A stretch of DNA of 42,007 nt from the NCBI GenBank assembly GCA_002423615.1, contig DIKO01000091.1:1-42007 (forward strand), read 5' to 3'. The DNA comes from Desulfobacteraceae bacterium UBA5616 (lineage in GTDB: Bacteria > Desulfobacterota > Desulfobacteria > Desulfobacterales > UBA5616). Numbering within the stretch: the stretch's first letter is position 1; every line of letters begins with the position of its first letter. Below the pieces are notes generated by a model. That model saw only the letters and a list, made by a program, of their open reading frames with translations. It ran no database searches and was not told the origin of the DNA. A program made the translations under genes and the position numbers. This document shows, one piece after another, positions 33,054-41,972 of the stretch.

Positions 33054-35726
33054 ATGGTTGATTCATGGGCGGAAAAATTTGAGAAACGGTTTGATTTCAA
33101 TATGAAAAACATTCGGAAGACAGAAGAAAATCCAGCAGCGGTTCTGGTCCGAAAACGGGAAAATCTGATCTCGGATTTTCTGAGAGGTGAAGCGCCGGAT
33201 TTTTTGTTGCATAACGCCTCCCTCCTGGATGCCTATTTTCAGGATTGTTTTGAAAGAAGCAGGATCGGCCCGGGTCTGAACATTACCCGGAATCCCTATG
33301 CCGTTATTGCCCTGGGAGGGTACGGGAGAAAAGAACAGTGCGTGTTTTCCGACGTGGACCTGTTGATTCTTTTTGAGAAAAAAGTCCTGGACAATGTGGA
33401 GAACCTCATCCAGGAAATGGTTTACCCCCTGTGGGACATCGGTCTGGATGTGGGGCACGCCACCCGGTCCGTCAAGGACTGTGTGGATCTGGCCAAAAAA
33501 GATGTTGCGGTTTTAACTTCCCTTTTGGATGCCCGGTTCATCTGCGGCATGTCCAATGTATATATGACCCTGATTGACCAGATGCGGCAAAAAGTCGTCA
33601 GCGGCAAGGAGAGCAGGATCATCCGATGGCTGGTCGAGGGCAATAGCAAGCGTCATGACTATTTCGGGGATTCAACCTACCGCCTTGAACCCAACATCAA
33701 GGAGGGGGCCGGCGGTTTGCGGGACTACCACACCATGCTGTGGATCGGCCGGATCCGGTCCGGCGTCAAGGACCCGAGGGACCTGGAATACGAAGGATTT
33801 TTATCCCACAACGAGTATCAGGGAATTGAAGAGGCATTGAAATTCATTTTTGAAGTAAGAAACCGGCTTCATTATCTCACGGGACGGAAAAGCGATCGAC
33901 TTCACTTTGAATATCAGATCAGACTGGCGCAAGACCTGGGGTTTAAGCCCCATGCAGGTCAGACGCCCGTTGAACGATTCCTGGGAAAACTTCACGGTGA
34001 AATGGACTATGTCAAGCAGCAGTACGGGGTGTTTCTTCACGAACTGGGGTATCAAATCGCCGCGGGTCGGAGAAAAAAGGAAATCCGCCAGACTCGGGTG
34101 GAAGATCTGGAAATCAACAGGGGAATGATCAATTTCACCTCTTCCGAAAAAATTCTTAACCGCCCGATTCTCCTGCTGGAAATTTTCAAGGAAAGCGACC
34201 GGTATGGTTTGCCTTTAAGCGCCGAGGCAAAAAGACTGGTGAGAGAATTCAACACACTGATCGATGGCCCGTTTATAGCCTGGGAACGGACCCTGAAATT
34301 GTTCGAACGGATTCTGGTTCAGGGGGATCCCGCATACGATGCCCTGGACGGCATGCTGGAAACCGGCATTCTGGTGAGGCTGATTCCGGAATTCGAAAAT
34401 ATCATCAACAGGATCCAGTTTGATGAATATCATATCTACCCTGTTGACAAACATTCGCTTCATACGGTTCGCATGATCCAGGAATGGCGAAAACAGGGGG
34501 CAAATGCAGATGAATCCCTCTGCGGTAAAGTATATTCCGAACTGGATAATCCGAACCTGGTCCACTGGGCCGCCCTTCTTCATGACATCGGGAAAGGAGT
34601 CCCTTCAGATGATCACTCCAGATGCGGTGCGGAAATTGTTCCACGTATTTTAAAACGCTTCGGTTTTCAGGAGCGGGACGCAGATACCGTTTCCTTTCTG
34701 GTGAAAGAACATCTTCTGCTGATGAAAATCGCCACCCGCAGGGACATTAACGACGAGGAGACTTGCATTTATTGCGCCAGACGCATCCAGGACATTGAGC
34801 GGCTGAAAATGCTTTACCTGCTGACCGCTGCGGATTCCATCTCAACCGGCCCAAATGCATGGAGCGAATGGACGGGACTTCTGGTCAGAAACCTGTTTTT
34901 GCGGGTCTTAAAGATCCTGGAAAAAGGCGAATTGGCATCGGAAAAAGCATCAGTTCTGATGGATGAGAAGAAAACCCGGGTCATGGCGACGGTTTCCCTG
35001 AATCGGAACCCGGCAAGTCTTGATCCCCTTATTCAGAACATGAGCCCCCGGTACCTCCTGTACGCTTCGGTGGAGGAGATTGCTGAGCACGTTCGGCTGT
35101 TTGAAAAACTGGGAAACAACGATTTTGTATGGGATGTAAAAGGTGCCGGCGAATCGGAAACCCGGACGGTGACCGTATGCGCCAAAGACGCCCCCGGGTT
35201 GTTTTCAAAAATCGCCGGAACCTTTACCTTGAACGGCATCAATATATTAAACGCCCAGGTATTTACCTGGAGGAACAACATCGCTCTGGATATTTTCGAG
35301 GTCAAACCTCCCCCGGACCCGATGTTTGAGGAAGAACGCTGGGAGAAAACACAAAAAGATCTTCAATCCGTTTTAAACAATACTCTGGATCTGGAACCGG
35401 CATTAAAGGAGAGGATGAAAACCTACCGCCCTGCGGTGCCGCCCATCGGCAACAGGCCCGTGCAGGTCCGGGTGGATAACGAAAGCTCAAGCTTTTTTAC
35501 GATCGTTGAAGTGTTTGCCTACGATTATCTGGGGTTGTTGTATGACATCACCGATGCCCTGTATCGCCTGGGCCTGGATGTGTGGGTATCCAAAATCTCC
35601 ACCAAGGTCGATCAGGTGGTCGACGTGTTTTACGTCAGAGATTACGACGGCCAGAAACACGATTCCAGGGAGCAGGAAGAGCACATAAAAGCATCACTGA
35701 CGGCCGTGATAAGGACCTTCCAATGA
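33054..35726 (+). CDS. glnD: PII uridylyltransferase/uridylyl-removing enzyme GlnD
   Basis: An 890-residue glutamine sensor that uridylylates PII when glutamine is low and removes UMP when it is high. Domains in order: nucleotidyltransferase with GGYGRKE (about 88) and SDVDLL; an HD phosphohydrolase domain with HDIGKG (about 510) followed by DDHS; and two C-terminal ACT domains starting near 705 and 812 that bind glutamine. Length matches E. coli GlnD (890). A TAAGG sits 10 bases before ATG 33054, but it would lie upstream of the transcript if the sigma-54 start is correct; the next in-frame ATG is 33102 (residue 17), also without a good site. Confidence 0.95.
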   Translation: MVDSWAEKFEKRFDFNMKNIRKTEENPAAVLVRKRENLISDFLRGEAPDFLLHNASLLDAYFQDCFERSRIGPGLNITRNPYAVIALGGYGRKEQCVFSDVDLLILFEKKVLDNVENLIQEMVYPLWDIGLDVGHATRSVKDCVDLAKKDVAVLTSLLDARFICGMSNVYMTLIDQMRQKVVSGKESRIIRWLVEGNSKRHDYFGDSTYRLEPNIKEGAGGLRDYHTMLWIGRIRSGVKDPRDLEYEGFLSHNEYQGIEEALKFIFEVRNRLHYLTGRKSDRLHFEYQIRLAQDLGFKPHAGQTPVERFLGKLHGEMDYVKQQYGVFLHELGYQIAAGRRKKEIRQTRVEDLEINRGMINFTSSEKILNRPILLLEIFKESDRYGLPLSAEAKRLVREFNTLIDGPFIAWERTLKLFERILVQGDPAYDALDGMLETGILVRLIPEFENIINRIQFDEYHIYPVDKHSLHTVRMIQEWRKQGANADESLCGKVYSELDNPNLVHWAALLHDIGKGVPSDDHSRCGAEIVPRILKRFGFQERDADTVSFLVKEHLLLMKIATRRDINDEETCIYCARRIQDIERLKMLYLLTAADSISTGPNAWSEWTGLLVRNLFLRVLKILEKGELASEKASVLMDEKKTRVMATVSLNRNPASLDPLIQNMSPRYLLYASVEEIAEHVRLFEKLGNNDFVWDVKGAGESETRTVTVCAKDAPGLFSKIAGTFTLNGINILNAQVFTWRNNIALDIFEVKPPPDPMFEEERWEKTQKDLQSVLNNTLDLEPALKERMKTYRPAVPPIGNRPVQVRVDNESSSFFTIVEVFAYDYLGLLYDITDALYRLGLDVWVSKISTKVDQVVDVFYVRDYDGQKHDSREQEEHIKASLTAVIRTFQ

Positions 35727-35751
35727 GCAACATGAAAGGAGAACCTGATCG

Positions 35752-37050
35752 ATGGTGAAAAAAATCAGCCTTATACTTGCGATGGCGCTGCTCTTCCCGG
35801 TATCCCCGGGTATTGCCGGGGAGGCGGTCCTGGATTCGGGGAATACGGCATGGATGATTGTGGCCACCGCCCTGGTCATGGTGATGACACCGGCGGGCCT
35901 GGCGCTTTTCTACGGAGGGATGTCGCGGTATAAGAACCTGCTCAATACCGTGGCCATGACTTTTGTTTCATATTGCTTAGGCAGCGTAATCTGGGTAATG
36001 TGGGGTTACACCATGGCTTTTGGAACGGATGTGGGCGGTATCATCGGAGGGCTTGACCACCTGTTTTTAAACGGCATCGGCGTAAACGATTTATCCGGAA
36101 CCATCCCGACATTCGTGTTTGTCCTTTTTCAGATGACGTTCGCGGGCATTACCGTCGCCCTGGTTTTGGGCGCAATCGTGGACCGGATGAAATTTTCCGC
36201 GTGGATTGTGTTCGCCGTTCTATGGTTGACATTTATCTACGCTCCCATTTGCCACTGGGCATGGGGCGGCGGATGGATGGCCAGAATGGGGGCGCTGGAT
36301 TTCGCCGGCGGAAACGTGGTGCATATCAATGCCGGCGTAGCGGGTCTGGTGTTGTGCCTTTTGCTGGGAAAACGAAAAGGATACGGCAGGGAGGCCATGT
36401 TCCCGTCCAGTATTGCCTTAACGGCTCTGGGGGCTGCCCTGCTCTGGTTCGGGTGGTTCGGATTTAATGCGGGAAGCCAATTGGCCGCGGACGGCATATC
36501 GGCGTCCGCCTTCCTGGTCACCAATACATCGGCCGCCATGGGAGCATTGTCGTGGATGTTCGCCGAGTGGATATTCTCAAAAAAGCCCACCCTGCTTGGA
36601 CTCGCATCGGGAATTGTCGCGGGGCTTGTCTCCATAACGCCGGCGGCAGGGTTTGTGAACCTTTTCGGGTCCATTGTTATCGGATGCGTGGCGGGTGTGC
36701 TGGGCTATTACTGTGTCTCCGTCCTTAAGCACAAAATGGGCTATGATGATTCTCTGGATGCCTTCGGCGTACACGGCATGTGCGGGTTATGGGGTGCCCT
36801 GGCAACAGGCCTGCTGGCTGACCCTTCGATCAACGCCCTCGGAACGGGACTTTTCTTTGGTAATCCCCGGCAACTGTGGATTCAGATCCTGTCTATTCTG
36901 GGAACCGCTTCCTATACCTGTGTGGGAACGCTGGGTGTTGCCTGGGTTACGAAAATGATCACCGGAGGATTACGGGTTGAGGAAGAAGAGGAAATCAAGG
37001 GGTTGGACAGTTCCATACATGGGGAAAGGGCTTTCGAGATCGAAGGATAA
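35752..37050 (+). CDS. amtB: Ammonium channel AmtB
   Basis: A 432-residue inner-membrane Amt/Rh channel. A cleavable signal peptide (about 1-22, ending IAGEA) is followed by eleven hydrophobic segments. The twin pore histidines are seen in the segments NVVHINAG and DAFGVHGMCG, and the FYGGMSRYKN signature lies in the first third. The cytoplasmic tail is acidic (EEEEEIKG), unlike the short tail of E. coli AmtB. The channel is blocked by unmodified PII, whose gene follows 31 bases later. It starts 25 bases after glnD with AGGAG upstream, so it probably shares the sigma-54 transcript. Confidence 0.95.
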   Translation: MVKKISLILAMALLFPVSPGIAGEAVLDSGNTAWMIVATALVMVMTPAGLALFYGGMSRYKNLLNTVAMTFVSYCLGSVIWVMWGYTMAFGTDVGGIIGGLDHLFLNGIGVNDLSGTIPTFVFVLFQMTFAGITVALVLGAIVDRMKFSAWIVFAVLWLTFIYAPICHWAWGGGWMARMGALDFAGGNVVHINAGVAGLVLCLLLGKRKGYGREAMFPSSIALTALGAALLWFGWFGFNAGSQLAADGISASAFLVTNTSAAMGALSWMFAEWIFSKKPTLLGLASGIVAGLVSITPAAGFVNLFGSIVIGCVAGVLGYYCVSVLKHKMGYDDSLDAFGVHGMCGLWGALATGLLADPSINALGTGLFFGNPRQLWIQILSILGTASYTCVGTLGVAWVTKMITGGLRVEEEEEIKGLDSSIHGERAFEIEG

Positions 37051-37081
37051 ATGTTGAAAGAGCAAAAAAGGAGGAAATTCC

Positions 37082-37420
37082 ATGAAAAAAATTGAAGCCA
37101 TTATCAAGCCGTTCAAGCTGGACGATGTCAAGGAAGCCTTAAACGAGATCGGCATACAGGGGATGACGATTACTGAAGTAAAAGGATACGGACGGCAGAA
37201 AGGCCATAAGGAGATCTATCGTGGCGCTGAATATGTCGTTGATTTTATACCTAAAATAAAGATCGAAATCATTGTCGATTCCAGCCTGGCGGACAAGGTG
37301 GTGAATAAAATCCGTGAAGCGGCGAATACGGGGAAACTGGGAGACGGGAAAATTTTCGTTCTTCCCGTGGATGATGTGGTCCGGGTCCGCACGGGTGAGA
37401 AGGGAAAGGACGCGATCTGA
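37082..37420 (+). CDS. glnB: PII nitrogen signal-transduction protein
   Basis: A 112-residue trimeric PII protein that binds ATP/ADP and 2-oxoglutarate and relays nitrogen status. The T-loop contains the uridylylation site Tyr51 (RGAEYVVDF), and the C-terminal signature GKLGDGKIFV (about 83-95) and B-loop are intact. Linkage to amtB is typical of GlnK, while linkage to glnA and glnE is typical of GlnB; it is the only PII gene in the window and may serve both roles. An AAGGAGG box precedes the ATG. Partners here are GlnD (modifier), AmtB and GlnE (targets). Confidence 0.96.
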   Translation: MKKIEAIIKPFKLDDVKEALNEIGIQGMTITEVKGYGRQKGHKEIYRGAEYVVDFIPKIKIEIIVDSSLADKVVNKIREAANTGKLGDGKIFVLPVDDVVRVRTGEKGKDAI

Positions 37421-37486
37421 CAACATCAATATGGATCAACAGTCTCGTGACATTAAAATAAGCATAATCATTAAAGGAGAACTCTT

Positions 37487-38899
37487 ATGACACCCAAGGA
37501 AGTACTGGCAATGGCAAAGGAAAATAACGCCCGGGTTGTAGACATCCGGTTTATGGATTTTCCCGGAATCTGGCAACATTTCAGCGTCCCCTTGAGGGAA
37601 CTTGAAGAATCCAGTTTTGAGGACGGTTTCGGATTTGACGGATCAAGCATCCGGGGGTGGCAGGCCATCGACGCCAGCGACATGCTGGTGATACCGGATG
37701 CGGCGACGGCGAAGATGGACCCGTTTTACGAAGTGCCTACCCTTGTCCTCATCGGCAATATCGTTGACCCCATCACCCGGGAACCCTACAGCCGGGACCC
37801 CCGGTACATCGCCCAGAAGGCCGAAGCCTTTCTGAAATCCACCGGCATCGGGGACACGGCCTTTTTCGGTCCCGAGGCCGAGTTCTTTATTTTCGATAAT
37901 ATTCAGTTTGAATCCGGCAGAAACTTTGCCTACTATGAAATCGATTCCGATGAAGGCGTCTGGAACACCGGCAGAGACGAAGGCCCCAACCTGGGATACA
38001 AACCCAGACACAAGGAGGGATATTTCCCGGTTCCGCCCATGGATAAATTCCAGGACTTGAGAACGGAAATGATGTTGACCCTGGAAGATCTGGGCATCGA
38101 TATGGAATGCCAGCACCATGAAGTGGCCACGGCCGGCCAGGCGGAGATCGATATGCGCTTCAAACCCCTGGTCCAGATGGGGGATCAGCTGGCATGGTTT
38201 AAATATGTTTTAAAGAATGTGGCCTATCGCAACGGCCGTACGGTGACCTTCATGCCCAAACCCCTGTTCGAGGACAACGGAACCGGCATGCATATCCATG
38301 TCAGCATCTGGAAAGACGGGAAACCCCTTTTTGCGGGAGATAAATATGCCGGTGTTTCACAGATGGCATTATATGCCATCGGCGGCATTTTAAAACACTG
38401 CAAAGCCATTTGCGCGATTTCAAACCCGACCACCAATTCTTATAAACGGCTGGTACCGGGTTTTGAGGCACCGGTGAACCTGGCCTATTCCAGCAGAAAC
38501 CGAAGTGCGGCCATCCGGATCCCCATGTATTCAGCATCGCCCAAGACCAAACGCATCGAATTCAGGACCCCGGACCCCTCCTGCAACGGGTACCTGGCAT
38601 TTTCAGCCATTCTCATGGCCGTGATCGACGGCATCGAAAACAAAATTGATCCGGGTGAACCCCTCGATAAAAACATTTATGATCTTCCCCCCGAGGAACT
38701 CAAAAACATCCCCTCGGCGCCGGGATCTCTGGAAGAAGCACTTGCGGCATTGAAGGCGGACCAGGATTTTCTCCTCAAGGGAGATGTGTTCACCAAAGAT
38801 GTCATTGAAAAATGGATCGAGTACAAGACGCAAAATGAGGTCAATCCGGTAAAGCTTCGTCCTCATCCCCACGAATTCTTCCTTTATTTCGACTTATAA
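37487..38899 (+). CDS. glnA: Glutamine synthetase type I
   Basis: A 470-residue dodecameric ligase forming glutamine from glutamate, ammonia and ATP. Standard GSI motifs are present: FGFDGSSI near the N-terminus, the metal site FFGPEAEFFI, KPLFEDNGTGMHIH, and the nucleotide-binding region NPTTNSYKRLVPG. The adenylylation Tyr398 lies in NIYDLPPEE, the target of GlnE encoded upstream, so this is the beta-type regulated form. AAAGGAG lies just upstream of the ATG. The 66 bases separating it from glnB contain no second promoter that I can support. A strong terminator follows. Confidence 0.97.
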   Translation: MTPKEVLAMAKENNARVVDIRFMDFPGIWQHFSVPLRELEESSFEDGFGFDGSSIRGWQAIDASDMLVIPDAATAKMDPFYEVPTLVLIGNIVDPITREPYSRDPRYIAQKAEAFLKSTGIGDTAFFGPEAEFFIFDNIQFESGRNFAYYEIDSDEGVWNTGRDEGPNLGYKPRHKEGYFPVPPMDKFQDLRTEMMLTLEDLGIDMECQHHEVATAGQAEIDMRFKPLVQMGDQLAWFKYVLKNVAYRNGRTVTFMPKPLFEDNGTGMHIHVSIWKDGKPLFAGDKYAGVSQMALYAIGGILKHCKAICAISNPTTNSYKRLVPGFEAPVNLAYSSRNRSAAIRIPMYSASPKTKRIEFRTPDPSCNGYLAFSAILMAVIDGIENKIDPGEPLDKNIYDLPPEELKNIPSAPGSLEEALAALKADQDFLLKGDVFTKDVIEKWIEYKTQNEVNPVKLRPHPHEFFLYFDL

Positions 38900-38911
38900 G
38901 GGGTTTTTTAA

Positions 38912-38958
38912 GCCGCACCCTCGCCCTGTTTCAGGGAGGGGGGTGCGGCCGGTTTTTT
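38912..38958 (+). terminator. Intrinsic terminator after glnA
   Basis: A 9-bp stem (38912-38920 with 38941-38949), containing an inner CCCTG/CAGGG hairpin, is followed by TTTTTT at 38953-38958. It ends the glnD-amtB-glnB-glnA transcript and touches the stop codon of the convergent sigma-54 activator gene. On the other strand no T-run follows the stem. Confidence 0.85.
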
Positions 38959-40481
38959 CACCGGTACAGCCTGTAGTCGATGTTATGCGACTTTGCCTTG
39001 TAATTGAACTTTCGCACGGTCGTTTTGAGGAGGGACGCAGCCTTGGTGGTGTTTCCCCGGGTGTTTTTAAGGGAGTCGATGATCATCTCCCTTTCCAGGT
39101 TGGCGACGGCGTCTTCAAGTGACAATACCGGCAGCGTGTCGGATTCCTTCCCGGTCTGAAGGGTAGGGGGCAGATGGTAGCTGTGAATAACACCCTCTTC
39201 GCACAACAGAACAGCCCTTTCAATGCAGTTTTCCAGTTCCCGGACATTTCCCGGCCAGTGGTAACCCATCATCATGTCGATGGCGGGGGTTGAAAACCGT
39301 TTGATTTCCTTATTGTTTTCTTTTGCGTATTTTTCCAGGAAATGATCGGCCAGAAGCAGGATATCGGTTTTGCGTTCTCGTAAGGGTGGAAGATAAATGG
39401 GGAAAACATTTAAACGGTAGTATAAATCGCTGCGAAAGGTATTTTCTTCGACGGCCTGTTCGAGGTTTTTGTTTGTAGCAGCAACGATGCGGACGTCCAC
39501 GGGAATGGTTTTATGGCCTCCCACCCGCTCAAATTCCCTTTCCTGAAGCACTCTGAGCAGCTTGACCTGAACGTCCATGTCGACGGAGCCGATTTCATCC
39601 AGGAAAAGAGTTCCCTTATTGGCCAGTTCGAATTTTCCCAGCTTCTGCCGGATGGCGCCGGTAAAGGCCCCTTTTTCGTGTCCGAAAAGCTCGCTTTCGA
39701 TGATGTTGGTGGGCAGCGCCGCACAGTTGACCTTGACAAAAGGATTTTTTGCACGAAGGCTGTTGTAGTGGATGGAATTTGCGACCAGTTCTTTCCCTGT
39801 TCCGCTTTCCCCCCGGATCAGGACGGTGGCGTTGCTTTTGGATACCTGAGAGATCATTTGAAAGACTTCTCTCATCTTGTTGCTGCTGCCGATGATATCG
39901 GTGATCTTGTATTTGTTTTTCAGTTCATTCCGGAGCCGGTCGTTTTCTTCCCGGAGTCTCAGTTCTTCCAGACGGATGATTTCCAGGTTGATGACATGCC
40001 TTGCGATCATGGTGGAGATCACGGCCATGAGCTGCTGGGCCACTTCAAGAGAGTAGCTCGTGTCAAGGGGTTTGTCCACACTGATGGCGCCGATGACCTG
40101 ATTTCCTTTTTTGATGGGATTGCAGATAAAGGAGAGGTCCTGGTCCTGCCTGCCCTTTCTGGAGGCCGTCCGGTTGAGGAAAAGCGGCTCTTCGCTGATT
40201 TTCGGGATGACGATGGGTTTGCCCGATTCGATGACCCTGCCCGTGATGCCTTCGCCGACCTTGTAGGTTACGCTTTCCATGGTGGAAGATGAAATGCCGT
40301 GGGCCACTTCAATGCTGATTTCGTTGGTTAACGGATTCAGGATGGTGATGGTTCCCCTGACCATGCCCATGGTGTTGAACAGGGTTTCGAGAACTTTGTA
40401 CAGGGCCCGCTTCAGTTCAAGGTGTTCGTTCAATGCCTCGCTGATTTCGTAGAGCAGGGAAATTTCTTCAATTCGTTTCAT
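38958..40481 (-). CDS. NifA-type sigma-54 activator (GAF, AAA+, Fis-type HTH)
   Basis: A 507-residue enhancer-binding protein. The N-terminal GAF domain (about 15-165) senses an unknown ligand. The AAA+ domain (about 195-435) has Walker A GESGTGKE (224-231), the sigma-54-contacting GAFTGA loop (271-276) and Walker B LFLDEI (292-297). A Fis-type HTH closes the protein (about 475-507, with NTTKAASLLKTTVRKF). There is no phospho-acceptor receiver domain, so control is by the GAF domain or PII rather than a kinase. It is convergent with glnA and, with the sigma-54 promoter before glnD, is a good candidate regulator of the block. I cannot tell whether it also controls nif genes. The ATG lacks a clear ribosome binding site. 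Confidence 0.9.
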   Translation of the reverse strand: MKRIEEISLLYEISEALNEHLELKRALYKVLETLFNTMGMVRGTITILNPLTNEISIEVAHGISSSTMESVTYKVGEGITGRVIESGKPIVIPKISEEPLFLNRTASRKGRQDQDLSFICNPIKKGNQVIGAISVDKPLDTSYSLEVAQQLMAVISTMIARHVINLEIIRLEELRLREENDRLRNELKNKYKITDIIGSSNKMREVFQMISQVSKSNATVLIRGESGTGKELVANSIHYNSLRAKNPFVKVNCAALPTNIIESELFGHEKGAFTGAIRQKLGKFELANKGTLFLDEIGSVDMDVQVKLLRVLQEREFERVGGHKTIPVDVRIVAATNKNLEQAVEENTFRSDLYYRLNVFPIYLPPLRERKTDILLLADHFLEKYAKENNKEIKRFSTPAIDMMMGYHWPGNVRELENCIERAVLLCEEGVIHSYHLPPTLQTGKESDTLPVLSLEDAVANLEREMIIDSLKNTRGNTTKAASLLKTTVRKFNYKAKSHNIDYRLYR

Positions 40482-40539
40482 AAATTTGTTATCATGATGA
40501 TGATGATTCCGGCTGATGCAAAGGGATTAAAAACCCACC

Positions 40540-40558
40540 CAATTTCTTTACGAAATTG
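40540..40558. promoter_or_regulatory. Perfect inverted repeat in the dinB upstream region
   Basis: CAATTTC (40540-40546) and GAAATTG (40552-40558) form a perfect 7-bp inverted repeat with a 5-base spacer, 41 bases before the dinB ATG and in the divergent gap shared with the sigma-54 activator gene. It could be an operator, for example for an SOS repressor, or a hairpin. It does not match the E. coli LexA box. Confidence 0.35.
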
Positions 40559-40599
40559 TAATAAACACCAAAACCGGCGGCAAAGCAACCTTTAATTTT

Positions 40600-41826
40600 A
40601 TGATTCTTCATATCGACATGGATGCCTTTTATGCATCCGTCGAACGGGCGGATAACCCCGAACTCACAGGAAAATGCGTGATCATCGGCGGATCTTCAAA
40701 CAGAAGCGTCGTGGCCGCAGCATCCTATGAAGCCAGAAAATACGGCGTCAGGTCGGCCATGCCCATGTTCATGGCCCGGCAAAAATGCCCCGAAGGCATT
40801 GTTCTGCCGGTCCGCATGAACCGGTACCGGGAAATATCGTCGTTGATCATGAATATCCTCAGGCGATATTCACCCCTGGTGGAGCAGGTTTCCATTGACG
40901 AGGCCTTCATGGATGTTACGGGTTGTGAACGCCTCCATGGAAAACCTGAAGAAATCGCCCGCAAAATTAAAAAATCCGTGAGCAAGACCCATGGCCTCAC
41001 CTGCTCCGTGGGGGTTGCGCCCACTAAATTTCTGGCCAAAATCGCTTCGGATATGGACAAGCCCGATGGGCTCACGGTGATTCATCCGGATGATGTCGAC
41101 GAATTTATAGCACGGCTCCCCATTGAAAAAGTGCCGGGTGTTGGTGCCAGGGCTCACGAAAAACTGGCCGGTATCGGTATCCGTAATCTGGGGGAGGTAA
41201 AATTGCTGCCGCCTCAAACCATCAAAAGCCTGCTGGGAAAGTACGGAAGCCGTCTTTCGGACCTGGCCTGCGGCATTGACCCATCGCCGGTAACGCCCGA
41301 TGGGGCGGCAAAATCCGTGGGCAGCGAAGAGACTTTATCTGCCGATACGGACGACAAGCGATTTTTGAAAACCTTTTTGCTAAAGCATTCCGAAGACGTG
41401 GGAAGAAATCTGAGGAAAAAGCACATCAAGGCAAAAACCATCACCCTGAAAATCAAGCATTATGATTTTACCCAGATAACCCGGAGCCTCACCCTGGAAA
41501 TTCCCACCCAGTCATCAGAGGCCATCTATACAGCTGCCGGGAAATTATTGGATGACTACCCTCTGAACAAAAAGGTGAGACTCATCGGCGTTTCACTTTC
41601 CGGCCTTTTCCCGGAAATAAGTCCGGTGCAGATGTCCCTGTTCAAGGAAACAAAAAACCACAATGAAAACTGGGAGAAAATTGATAAGGTCGTGGACCAT
41701 ATCGCCCAAAAATACGGCAGGCCCATGGTGCGGAAGGCGAATCTGGAAACCGGGAAGCCTTCAAGCCCCATAAGACAACCAAAAAAACATAAAAAATTAA
41801 GGTCTCAAACAGGCCCTCAGGACTGA
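40600..41826 (+). CDS. dinB: DNA polymerase IV (Y-family, DinB)
   Basis: A 408-residue translesion polymerase. Catalytic acidic residues are Asp6 (HIDMDAFYASVE) and Asp100-Glu101 (SIDEAFMDV). The steric-gate position after AF is Tyr11. The little-finger domain follows the HhH region (VPGVGARAHEKLAGIGI). A beta-clamp binding motif, QMSLF, lies at about 344-348, and the last ~45 residues are a basic tail. It is somewhat longer than E. coli DinB (351). No ribosome binding site is obvious before ATG 40600. It is divergent from the sigma-54 activator gene, with a 118-base gap between the start codons. Confidence 0.95.
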   Translation: MILHIDMDAFYASVERADNPELTGKCVIIGGSSNRSVVAAASYEARKYGVRSAMPMFMARQKCPEGIVLPVRMNRYREISSLIMNILRRYSPLVEQVSIDEAFMDVTGCERLHGKPEEIARKIKKSVSKTHGLTCSVGVAPTKFLAKIASDMDKPDGLTVIHPDDVDEFIARLPIEKVPGVGARAHEKLAGIGIRNLGEVKLLPPQTIKSLLGKYGSRLSDLACGIDPSPVTPDGAAKSVGSEETLSADTDDKRFLKTFLLKHSEDVGRNLRKKHIKAKTITLKIKHYDFTQITRSLTLEIPTQSSEAIYTAAGKLLDDYPLNKKVRLIGVSLSGLFPEISPVQMSLFKETKNHNENWEKIDKVVDHIAQKYGRPMVRKANLETGKPSSPIRQPKKHKKLRSQTGPQD

Positions 41827-41836
41827 TTCCGATGGG

Positions 41837-41853
41837 CGCCTGCCAGCCAGGCG
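41837..41853 (+). terminator. Weak hairpin after dinB
   Basis: A 6-bp GC stem (CGCCTG at 41837-41842 with CAGGCG at 41848-41853) lies 10 bases after the dinB stop. The T-rich tract that follows (GGTTTGATGTCTTTT) is interrupted, so termination would be weak. The next ~120 bases show no other feature. Confidence 0.35.
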
Positions 41854-41972
41854 GGTTTGATGTCTTTTACGACAACCAAAGGATGTTTTTTCGAGGATTG
41901 CGGAACAGCGGGAATTAGGGTAATCTCGACAATGTACAGTTAACCTTTAAGCCGGACAGGGAGGGGTGCGAG

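Noticed and set aside
40485..40507. ATGATG-type short tandem repeat before the sigma-54 activator gene as a phase-variation tract
   Set aside because: Only about four units of a three-base repeat; too short and in-frame units would not switch expression.
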